Below the pieces are notes generated by a model. The model was not told where the DNA came from and did not search any database. It saw only the letters and a program-made list of their open reading frames with translations. Positions 41,564-52,400 of a DNA stretch of 64,000 nucleotides are shown here, one piece after another. A program made the position numbers and the translations under genes. Where the stretch lies: NCBI GenBank assembly GCA_963971305.1, contig OZ020305.1, positions 46,213,750-46,277,749 on the forward strand, in the 5' to 3' direction. Source of the DNA: Arcuatula senhousia. Its lineage: Eukaryota; Mollusca; Bivalvia; Mytilida; Mytilidae. The number at the start of each line of letters is the position of its first letter. Positions within the stretch are counted from its first letter, which is position 1.

Positions 41564-42816
41564 AATTATAGTCACAGTTTAAAAAATGCAGAGAGCAAGG
41601 AAACTAAAAAGTCTAGATATACAGATTGGGGTTGAGCTTAATAGAGCAAAAACACATTATTATGTTAGTTTATGTAAATTGTATGATTTTATAGCCTGGA
41701 TTGATGTATAACTTCATTGTTATATGTGTGAAGGCAGATGGTCAGTAGGTCTGACAATCTTTTCCTGCCTCGTGGACATTTGACAATCGATCATCACTTT
41801 ACATATTAATTAATCATGAAGAAAAGCGTAAATGTTTCACCTCTTAAAGTTAAGATTGCTTTTGGGCTTTGCTAAAAGAAAGAAAAAGTGCATCAATGTT
41901 TCAATTTTATAAGCCTGTTTAATGTAAGCTTTGCTGAAAAATTGGCCACGCCAATATTTATCTGCTGACAAAGAATAAAACAGAGTTTGAAACGACATTG
42001 TGCCAACTCAACAATTTTAAATGCCTGTATAAATACTCATTAGAAAACCGTATAAGGCTAAAAGTTATTTCAACTATTACTTAGTCAAATCATAAAAGTA
42101 TTGAAACTGGATATAATATCAAGATACAAATACTAAAGGAGGTAAAAGAACAGTTAATTTGGTTATCCATATTTCAAGGAATAACCTCTCATCAGCAGCA
42201 TTTACACTAGACTTTACTTAGAAGAACATTCCTATTAACAACTTGATGACCCGGATGTATCTAAAATAGCTTGAGTTTAGTATACAGCCGCTGAGTGACC
42301 TAAGAAACAAAACATATAAAGAAACAAAGCGATAACTGTCTAAAGCATGTTACGTATTCAATGGCATCGAATAAGAGGCACTGTTTAGCCAGTAGAGGCA
42401 CCTAATGGAAACAAGAAACAAATGAAATAATGAACCATGAACATCGACCAATTATCAAACTTTATAACAATTTAAGACAGAAAACTTCTTTTGCTTATTC
42501 ATATGTGTTTTCAAAACTCACTAGAGGCACTCGCTCTGAAGGAAAGGTTTAAAAGCTACGGGAAAAACTCTTCACACATTTGATCAACCACATTGTTTAA
42601 AAACACAGTGCCATTTGTTTACTTACATCTAAAAACCACTTTTTTATATCAATTTTATTGATTTTTCTCATCGTCAATCTTTTTCGTGACATTTATCACC
42701 CACATAAGTAATTCTTTGGCGCTTTTTTATTAATTGAAAATAAGTCGTGATCTACAAAAAGGTAGGTCACCTTTTCCCGATGAATGTGGAACTTGATTGA
42801 TAAGCATTTGTAGAAA

Positions 42817-42822
42817 TTTATT
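42817..42822 (-). terminator. Poly(A) signal of the deacetylase-like gene
   Basis: AATAAA on the minus strand lies about 60 bases past the stop of the gene ending at 42884. Confidence 0.45.
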
Positions 42823-42883
42823 AAGAATCATTTGATATCCGAAATCCCTTTATTGTCATACCTTGATACAAGATAACCCATCG

Positions 42884-45268
42884 TTAGGGCTTATTTTTCA
42901 ATATAAACTGGACGAATCTAGTCCATGGGTCCAGTTTAGTTTTCTTGTTAGAAAATATAGCAAATTCTTCATTTTCAGGCGCACCGGTGGTCTTGTCAAT
43001 CTTTTCAAGTGTCTCAGAAACTGTTGTTTGTATAACATTTTGGGCTGGTTCTTTTACGTTAGAAACTGTCTGTTCTGGTTTTGGATTGATGGATTTCTTT
43101 TGATTCATTGCTTCCATTTGTTTTCGTTCAATCTCTTTCATCCTCATAGCTTCTACTTGTTTTCGTTCGATCTCTTTCATTCTTTCTTCTTCTTCAGCTT
43201 GTTGTCTTTTCAGTACTTCCGCATTATTCTTCTGTAACTGTTCAATTTGACGACGGAGCTGCTCCTCTTGAACTTTTCTCTGATTTTCAATCATCTGTAA
43301 CTGTTTTAATTCCTGTTCCTTTAATTGTTTCTTAAAGTCTACTTTTGGAGGTGCCACTTTGTTTTGATTTGAGATAGTAACAGATTTTGTTGGCTTTTCG
43401 TTGTTGACCATCGATTTTACGCTGACGGCTTCGTTTGTACTTTGTTCTGTGTATTTGAGAGGCTCTTTCTTGCCTGCGTTTACCTTTGCTTCCGTTTGTT
43501 CCATTAATCTCAATGGGGTTTTAACCGACGATGATCGGAAAACATTCCGTTTCGTTTCAGGTTGTTTTACAAATGTTTTAGGTAAATTTGCAATGTTTGA
43601 CATAAAAATGGGCTGCACTTTTTCTGATTGTCCAGCTAATGGTTTTGGTATTTTAACTGGTGTTGTTCTAAAAACCTGTCTATTCGGATCAGATCCTGTC
43701 ATTATTTCAGTTGGTGTTACCGGCTTCTTTGAAACCTGTTGCATTGTGGTCTCTTTGACTTTGTTTATCATCACTTGTTGAGCATTTGGTCTTGAGTTAA
43801 GTTCTATTTTTGACGTTTTAGTTTGAGGTAACGCCTTTTCCCACCAAGCCGCTTCGGTCCTTCTCCTGATCGCTGGTTGTTTTGTCTGAGGTTTTCGCTT
43901 CCAAAATGGAACCTCATCTACTGGCGACTGATTTACGGTTTGTGCTGCCATGCCAATAGATATTCTTTCATTTGATTTTACTGGACGATCGTGATTTTTA
44001 TGTGCCCATGGGGCAATAGGCGACGGCTTAGTGTTTGGCCGCATAGATAGAGGCTTTCCCCACCTTGGGCGAGGGGTATTATGATGAACATCGTGATGCC
44101 CGCTAGACTGAAATCTATTATTGCTATATTTTTTCCTCATTTCATGTATTTTGCTTAGTCTCGATCTTATATGGTTTTGCCTTTGTGTTTTGGCATCCAC
44201 ATGCTGTCTTCTGTGCCCAAAACTATGTGATTTTTGGTTGTGACTATTGCATTGCCAGGATTCGAAATTGTGAATTTGAGACAAACCTGTTGGTTTTTTA
44301 AGCCAGTCGATCATCTTTTTGACGGACACAATGAACACGTCATCCTTTTTAGATAATTCTTGAATAAACCTATCCATGGCATTCAATCTCTCTGGGATAT
44401 AAAACCAAGAAGGGTGCATATTAATTCCAAATGGTACTCTTTGCCTAGAATAATAACTATTGAAATTATCCATCAGAAAATTATAAGCAGAATTTTCATC
44501 AGGTGGTGGGTTATTGCATCCATCGACATATACACAATCATATTTATGTAAATAATCCAATAAAGAAACCACTGGAACTTCCCAAAATCCAAAATGGCGT
44601 CGTTTTGGACATGGTTTTACTTTGCAATCATACGGCCAGCCGAAATCCAAAGTAAATGGTGTTGGGGCATTTTCTTTTAATGAACGCTTACTGTATGTTA
44701 AGGTGGCATCGTAAGAGTATCCAAGTTTCTTTAGTGTGTCAGGTTGCATGTCTCCAACGGGTTCCAGAAAAGGACTTCTCCAACCGACAATTTCGTTCTC
44801 GGGAACACCGCCAAGAGTGGCGAGATTTCTCTTTTGATTCTGAGCTTCTTTCATAAAGTTTTCATTGCTCATATGGGCATGCGAAACACTATGTGCTGCT
44901 ATTTCCATCCCCTTTCTATACATTTGAGCCACGTTCGAATAAACCGTGTCATGATGAGAAACGAAAAGTGTCATTGATATAGGACAGCCATTAGGATTTT
45001 TTCTGGAAGAAGCGAAAAGCCGTTTGTAGAATTTCATCGCCGAATCCGTAAGAGCATCGTCGAAAGTGAAGAAAACTATCTGAGGAATATCCTTAACTGA
45101 AATTGGAAGATTAAATTCATTTCTACAACAGAAACAGTCTGGCGGAGTACATGTCCGATTGTTCATACATCGAGTACAAGCGTCTGGATCACTTCCAAGT
45201 CTCAATTGAGTAGAAAGAGTTACAATACAAGTGAAGAAAAACAGATTTAGTAAACATGTAAATGTCAT
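42884..45268 (-). CDS. Secreted chitin-deacetylase-like protein (NodB/CE4 domain) with coiled-coil tail, single exon
   Basis: 794 aa in one uninterrupted frame. Residues 1-20 are a signal peptide (CLLNLFFFTCIVTLST). Residues 31-48 are Cys-rich (CTRCMNNRTC, DCFCC), as in animal chitin deacetylases. The NodB domain covers about 62-325. Motif 1 is FFTFDDALTD (D70, D71), the metal-site HxxxH is H126-H130 in AAHSVSHAH, motif 3 is WRSPFLEP (R164), motif 4 is DFGWPYDC, and the catalytic-His motif 5 is INMHPSWF (H285). All key residues are present, so de-N-acetylation of chitin (or a related glycan) outside the cell is the likely reaction. Residues 341-640 are basic, Pro/Lys/Gln-rich and probably disordered. 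Residues about 643-721 are a Glu/Gln/Lys/Arg coiled coil with a doubled RMKEIERKQ unit. It is divergent to PAL, 1.1 kb apart. The lack of introns in this genome suggests retroposition or intron loss. Confidence 0.87.
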   Translation of the reverse strand: MTFTCLLNLFFFTCIVTLSTQLRLGSDPDACTRCMNNRTCTPPDCFCCRNEFNLPISVKDIPQIVFFTFDDALTDSAMKFYKRLFASSRKNPNGCPISMTLFVSHHDTVYSNVAQMYRKGMEIAAHSVSHAHMSNENFMKEAQNQKRNLATLGGVPENEIVGWRSPFLEPVGDMQPDTLKKLGYSYDATLTYSKRSLKENAPTPFTLDFGWPYDCKVKPCPKRRHFGFWEVPVVSLLDYLHKYDCVYVDGCNNPPPDENSAYNFLMDNFNSYYSRQRVPFGINMHPSWFYIPERLNAMDRFIQELSKKDDVFIVSVKKMIDWLKKPTGLSQIHNFESWQCNSHNQKSHSFGHRRQHVDAKTQRQNHIRSRLSKIHEMRKKYSNNRFQSSGHHDVHHNTPRPRWGKPLSMRPNTKPSPIAPWAHKNHDRPVKSNERISIGMAAQTVNQSPVDEVPFWKRKPQTKQPAIRRRTEAAWWEKALPQTKTSKIELNSRPNAQQVMINKVKETTMQQVSKKPVTPTEIMTGSDPNRQVFRTTPVKIPKPLAGQSEKVQPIFMSNIANLPKTFVKQPETKRNVFRSSSVKTPLRLMEQTEAKVNAGKKEPLKYTEQSTNEAVSVKSMVNNEKPTKSVTISNQNKVAPPKVDFKKQLKEQELKQLQMIENQRKVQEEQLRRQIEQLQKNNAEVLKRQQAEEEERMKEIERKQVEAMRMKEIERKQMEAMNQKKSINPKPEQTVSNVKEPAQNVIQTTVSETLEKIDKTTGAPENEEFAIFSNKKTKLDPWTRFVQFILKNKP

Positions 45269-46410
45269 TTTCGAATATATTCCTCTGATTAAAAACGAAA
45301 AATGAAATTAACGGATCGGTTCTTCAGACGGATTGAAAATTACGGGCTAAACGTTTCCATAAAATCCCGTTCTATCTCCGTCTCTATGTAAAGTAATACA
45401 GAGGAATTGTCAACGACAATGAAGATGACATATATGTCAAATGTATATAATAAATGTTCCCCGAGGCACACTTCAAGTGGTCTATCATTAGCATATAATT
45501 TATTTTTGCTTATGAAAATGTGGTTGCTTCATATGTTTTCTATATGATTGACAGATTGGTTTGTGTTATAAATTTAATAAGTACAAGTTTTCTTTCAATA
45601 ATCATTTAATCAATTTTCGTGTAATTTTTATTTGTTTTTTTTTTCATGTTACAATCAACGTGAAAAGGATAAATTTTAACGGTTATGTTCGTTTTTAGAT
45701 TTCGTTTTTTATCAGAATTGTTTATATACTTGATCGCTGCATTACAAACAAGTCTATGGCGTAAGTAGACGAATTGACAATTCAACAAGGGTGACTGTTA
45801 CGCAATCACAAACATTAGTTTCTTGCATACACATTTTTGTAAGATGTCAATGAGAATTTTGACAAATGCTTTCCGCAGTTTTTTTTTGTCCTTTATACAT
45901 TCAAGTTGGTGGGACGACAAAATTCAATTTTGAATCTGAACCAATAGGTAACAAAACAATACCATTTTTTTCCTCATCATAATATGCGTAACACGTAGAT
46001 AAGTTTTTAAGTGTCATCATAGACCATCTGAAAGATTTCAATATTCAATTCAATTAAAACCTAAACAGATATTATTTCTACTGAAATTCGCAATGTTTCA
46101 TTAAGAAATCCAATCCTGATTTGGAAGCAGAACTAAGAAAATGTTAATTAGAAAGTATTGATGGCCAAGAATCTCCCACGCAAAAATCAATTGGAATTCT
46201 CTAGTTTCTGTGGATATTGGAAAACAAGACGTCATCAGGAATTTTATCATAATTTATTGATTTGGGAACAAAAACAATATTTTACACATTACACGACATC
46301 TAACAGGTAAATTGAGACATGATGTGATAAGAATTTGTGACAAGCCGATCAACCCATTTTTGGATTTCTTACACATTGCAGTCGTCTTTGGACATTAATT
46401 CCAGTCCGAA
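45269..46410. promoter_or_regulatory. Intergenic region between two divergent genes
   Basis: 1.14 kb separates the deacetylase-like start (45268, minus) from the PAL start (46411, plus), so it must hold at least the proximal regulatory sequence of one or both. I see AT-rich sequence, a T-tract near 45635, and no convincing TATA box or repeat family member. Confidence 0.4.
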
Positions 46411-49400
46411 ATGGCTACCATGTATATTGCTGTTTGTTTTGTTCTTGGGATTGTAGTGTCCATTAATGGACGACCAAGATCTTACGATGATCAGATGATG
46501 ATTGATGAATTCCTACCTGCATTGCTGGAAAGATTACAGGTAAAAACTGTAACCCTTTTGTTTATAACTAATATATGACATGATTAATTCGTAAGAGAAA
46601 TGAATACACAACAGTAATTGTGATAAATGGCAATTAACTGTAAATGTAAAAAAGTCTAAAACTATGATTTTTCAAAATAATTGTAATAAATTACATGATC
46701 CCTTTGTCAAATTCAAAGGGAGCTACCTTGAAAATGTTAAAGAATTTAAATATTTAGGATGTATGCTAAGTAGCAATGGTAATCTTAATAATAGTAGCCT
46801 TGACTTGTCCAAAAAGGATAGTAAAGTTTTATTTTCCATTAAATCATACACTGCAGATCTTGGTAATGTACCTGTTAAGGTGGCATGTTATTTGTTTGAC
46901 ACATTAGTCAAACCTATATTAACGTACAACTCTGAAATAACTTTTATGGACAACTATTTAAAACTTTTTAGAGCAAAACAAAGGGCAGAAAAAAGTGAAT
47001 CTGTTATAGATATTTTGAGCTTTGTAGATAAAACCTCTATCGAAAAGGTACATTTGAGATTTTGCAAAAGTACTCTAGGGGTAAAAAGAACATGTACAAA
47101 TTTAGTTGTCAGAGAAGAGCTTGGTAGAGTGCCAATTGAAACTTTTATTAAGACTCAATCAATCATGTATTTACTTAGACTTAATACTGAGAACATTAAC
47201 CCTCTCTTAAAAGAGGCATTCAATTTGAGTAAAAGTCTTGACCAAAAGGGGGTATATTCTTGGTATACATATGCCAAACATATTATGTCAGAAACCGAAT
47301 TAGATATTGACATTATAAACAATTGTCAAACAATGAAAGAAGTTAAACAGCATAAAAAAATAGTGAAAGAAAACTCAGAAATTTTTTATAAAGAAATTAT
47401 ATTAAATAAACTAAATAATTTAAATGAAAACAATAAAAACTGTCTGTATAAATCTCTAAAACAAAATGTAAATGAAATGGAATACTATCTTTCATATCAT
47501 AATAAAACATTAAGAACCCTTTTATCTAAAATTAGACTAAGCGACCACAAACTAATGATTGAACTTGGTAGATATAGAAAAATCCCAAGAGATCAAAGAC
47601 TGTGTGCCATATGCAACACACTTGATGATGAGTCACACTTCTTACTTGAATGTAAAATCAATTCTAATATTCGAACTGTCTTTTTGCAATATTATAATAA
47701 CACTAGAAGAAACCCGCGAATTCGCGGAAAAATCAATCTTTGCGTTGCTTTAAAAAATGGACCACACACATAAAAATCTTGCATAAACCCACTATTTCGT
47801 TTGAAATGCCTGTACCAAGTCAGGACCATTGTGATCCACCAATTTTCCAGTATGACGGATTCGTTTTTGTCATTTTCTCTGGACTATGAGATTGATCATT
47901 CAAGTTCGGTAGTTTTGTTATTACCTTTATTTACATGACCTTACATAGTTGTACTAATCGCAAATTAAAATTTCTGCGGTATTCTTTAACTCTGAATAAG
48001 TTTTTGGTTTATTAATTTTTCTTGATTGTTACCCCACCTGTAAATTAAACAAATGCCCAATGACAGGATAAGCTTCAATCATGGAAGTAAGATTATATTA
48101 CTTCCATGCTTCAATCAATCGCTACCCAATTTTCTCAATTTATTGACATCATTGAGCCTAATTTTACACGTAGATAAAATAATACAATATGATAAATTTT
48201 AAATTATTTTATTTTTTATCAATTTACAATTTAGACGGTTAAACATTTTTGGCATACATTTTTATAGTTAACTTACCAATATAATCTATTATATAAAATT
48301 TTTTAAATATTAAGCATAATTAAAAGAAAAGTTTTGTGGTTTTTTTTTGCAATTGTCTGAAAACTTGGGGACTAATTTTTAACATTGTAAAAAAGGCTGG
48401 GGGACCAAAACATCGAATCTGCACTGAAGATATATTACATCATACAAATTTACATTTCTAACAGCAGACCTTTTAAAATGTTCTACGTGAAAATTAAGGT
48501 TATACCCCAATAAACAAAATATCTAACAGTCATTTTTTGTAAATTAATTTCAAATAAACATTAAGCAAGAAATTTAGTGTTAAAAACAAAGCATTGAGAC
48601 GGATTATCTTGCGCGGAGTAAATTATCAAGCGGTAATTCAATTTTTTTTTATCTGTTGGAAAATACTCGAAATTTCTCAGTCAAGCATATCACTGCATTC
48701 TACCTAAATTAATATTTATTGCGTGATGAACAATTAAATTCAATGTCATGGGGTTGAGAAAATCGATGTTTTCTTTCCTATTCTACCTCTACACGTACTA
48801 CTAATTTCTTAGTATTTTTAGGTTGATATATCGATTGATTACATAATCCTGTAACAATTTATAACCTTTTTTTCATTTTCAGAAAAAGAAAAAAAACTTT
48901 TTAGTATCGGGCGCTTCCTATCGCTTTTTAGTATGACTGTTCATAGTGTAAATCCGGAACGATGACGGCTATAGCATTTCCGGATCAATTAATTAGGTTA
49001 ATTAGCAAACTGCAGACATAATTGCATATGTGCTAATTAAATTTTCAAAGGGCACAACCATCCCCTATTTTTGATATATGAAGCTTTGTCGTAGCATTTG
49101 TTGTTTAGGCTGCAACCCGGCTAACAAAAAACGCTTCGTTATTTTAGTAGTATAGATTTATGATTTTAGTAAACTAAGTAAAACTGAAAAACTAACAAAA
49201 ATTCTGAATCCAACTACAACTGAAGAAATTAAGACCGTTACTTCTTTTATTAAACAGTCATTAGAACTGAGAGAAGGAGACCTGTCATAAATACTTTAGC
49301 TGTACATTGTAAAATTTAGATACCACTATGATTTATGTTGTTCTTTGCTTGTTTTATATTCATGTATATGTTTTTAAGTTTTGTAAAGCTATAACCAATG

Positions 49401-52400
49401 CGGTTTACTGTGTGCTTTAATAAAATAAAATAAAATAAATATGTTTCATTGATATTTCCCTTTCATTTGTATGTTACATACATGTCAAATTAATGTATTG
49501 GTATATGATTGAAAAAGGTTGGATGTATACAATATTTTTATACTAAGCATCCAGGCAAAGAAAGAGCGCTTGCAGTTTTTTATGAGTTATAACTTTCAAA
49601 AACTTTGCCCATTTACGGTTTAAGGTTACAAAGTACCAAAAGGATTAGGGAGCGACCATTTGATCTTTAAGGGGGTGTGGATATTTTCTTCGTCCTGCCT
49701 TTTTATTTTTAGGAATATCAGAGCCAGGATTTAATAAAGGAACTATAAATTTTTCAGTCAAGAACACTATCCTGTCATTTTTTAGGTAACTGAAAGCACT
49801 GTCCTGCCTTTGAATTTCATGATTTTTGGCTTCCTGCCTTTTTATTTTAAATTTCACCATATCACCATAACTTGTGACCCATCCCCATGAAAATGATTAT
49901 TACTTAGGACCAAACTCTGATATTCACAAATGACAATTAAGGGAAATATAACCAACCAGTCATATAAGAGATTAATGCAAAATTATTTATTAAATCCAAC
50001 CGTTGTTATCACATCCATTGTGGGCAAACATATCTGAACACTGATTTACAAGATATTCTTGCATCTTTCTTGAAAAACAGATCGTGTTTAATACCTTTAT
50101 TGTTTCTTAAAGAGAATTCATATAAGCGAGACAAGTGAAGAGTAGAACATGCAAATATAAGATTTGTCTGCTTCCTTCCTTAGAATAATCCTCAATACTC
50201 ATACCTCTTGGAGAGCGAAGATCCAGCAGCAGACATCAAACGGAAGTTGTCTCCCATACAACAAGATGAAAACTGGCCTGATAGCAACATTAAACTAGGC
50301 CAGGTTGCAGGCGTTGCCGTGGAGAAGAACGGAGACGTTTTGGTATTTCATAGAGCTGATAGAGTCTGGGGCGGAGGGTAATACATTATTTGCTAGTGTA
50401 TTAATGATATAAGTTATAAAAACATATCGAAGATAGGAAATAATTTTGTTTTTGAGATAATTAGAAATTCAAGACTCCTAGAGATCTTGAAAATCCAAAG
50501 GGGGAGATGAAAGCCAGTGACAAAAGAACAAAGAAAAATTGCTACATATTTGTTTTTTTTTAATCATCAAAATATATTTTAAGCGAATTCAACTACTGTA
50601 TGGTTTTCTTTAAATCATCAAATATATTTCAAACGGCCGGATTCTACTATTTTTTCGTGTTAGTTCAGCAGTTATACTAAAGCCTTATAGTTATTTTGTT
50701 TTACATTTTCCGTTTTCAGTTTTCCTTTCATGTTACAAGTAATAGTAACAGCTTGTCTTCATATAGAATTTAAACATTAAAAAGGTATAAAATTGCAATT
50801 TAGCCACCATGCTTTTATCTTTGAGCGTTCAAATTAAAACAAAAATGGAATTGATTTTTCATTATACATCATACATTTAATATCAAAAGGAAACAGCTTA
50901 TTTGTTGTTGTTCGTCGATCGAAATCATGGTGGTTAATATCTCTTTCAATCTTTCAGAACGTTTGACTACAATAATCAACTCTCACAAAATGAGCAAAGT
51001 AAAGGTCCTATTCAAAATGCAACAATCTTAAGAATTGGTAAGGATGGAACCGTCAAACAACGCCTTGGAACAAATCAGTAAGTGTAAACTGACGGCGGGT
51101 ACTCAGACACACATGTAACCGTGTTTAACACTAAAGATCACTATAGTCCTTGTTAGAGATTTTTTTTAGTTGACAAATTTCGATATTTTCATTGGTCATT
51201 TTTGGATATTGGGACACAAAGACTGCGATTTCAAGACACGCAGAAAGCGATTTGTTCCGTTGTGTTCAACATACAAAACTGGCGAGTAAAAATATTGGAA
51301 AACGCCATCTGACAAGCTGTCTCACCCGGTCATTTGTGTTCTATCCGGTCAGTCAATGTGTCCAAATACCCGTCACATGAAGTTGATTTTTAAACACTAT
51401 ATACAAAAACGAGTTTTTAGGCTTTGTCCAAATTAGATTTAATGATGTTAGTAACGAAAGTTTCAGGCTGTGACTTTCTTTTTATTCCAAATTGAGTTTG
51501 ATTGAACAAAGTATACTTTTTGTTTTCCCTTGTTAAAAATTGCAAGGACTTTATTCCGAATTTATTTATTTTATACATTTTAAAAACACATTTAAAACTT
51601 TAAAGCATGTTTATTTTTTTAAAGGTTTTACATGCCACATGGCATCACCGTCGATGGAAGTGGCAATATCTGGGTTACCGACGTGGGTCTCCATCAGGTA
51701 TGGCATATTCAATCGGTTCAAAATGTCATATACACATGTATAAATCAGTCTTTAAAATTGCAAATGAACATACGACAAGTGCTTGGGGTCTACATGCTTT
51801 CTACGTACATCAAATATCATTCATCTAAATCACTAGTTCATATGCTTCACTATTGGATATATTTCCCTATACGTACTTAGTATTCATGCAATAAAACTCC
51901 ATTGAATAGAAAACAATTCTTCATGTACAGAAAAAAAAAACGCGCTAAATTATTTATTCACCATTCGCAAAGTTTCTCTTTAAATTCTAGGCAACACATT
52001 TCAGTTGTGTCTAATATTCATTTCTATTGCATATATTTTCATTTATGTATAGATAAGAAGCAACCATGATTCAGAATAGAACACTATATACTAGAATATC
52101 TATACGCCTCTCTTTCAGATATTTAAGATTCCTTCAAATCCAAACGATACACCTCTTGTTTTGGGACAAGCTATGCAGCCCGGAAGTGACAACGATCATT
52201 TTTGTAAGCCTACAGATGTTGCTGTCGCATCAAATGGCTACGTTTTTGTATCTGACGGGTATGTATGTATACTTTTTCGGATTTAGCCAATTGGTTTTAG
52301 TTATTAGTGTTTTATATGTTTTTGCTGAAGTGTATTTGTTATCTTGGTTTTTGTTCTTTCAGTGTCGTCTTGTTTTGCTTATTTTCGATTCATTTCATTT

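Larger units (their letters stand above)
46604..49440 (+). mobile_element. 5'-truncated CR1/L2-like LINE in PAL intron 1, split by an insert
   Basis: The frame opens after a TGA at about 46604. It reads CDKWQLTVNVKKSKTMIF, VKEFKYLGCMLSSNG and STLGVKRTCTNLVVREELGR, which are the post-catalytic and thumb parts of a LINE reverse transcriptase. ELGRYRKIPRDQRLC and CNTLDDESHFLLEC follow. The frame is broken near 47703 by another repeat. It resumes at about 49162 with DFSKLSKTEKLTKILNP, TTTEEIKTVTSFIKQSLELR and a stop at 49288-49290. A 3' UTR and an (AAATA)n tail follow to about 49440. The RT catalytic core is absent, so the copy is inactive. It has the same orientation as PAL. Confidence 0.85.

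Noticed and set aside
43401..43781. 126-codon plus-strand frame
   Set aside because: It is antisense to the deacetylase-like coding sequence, which has clear domains on the other strand.
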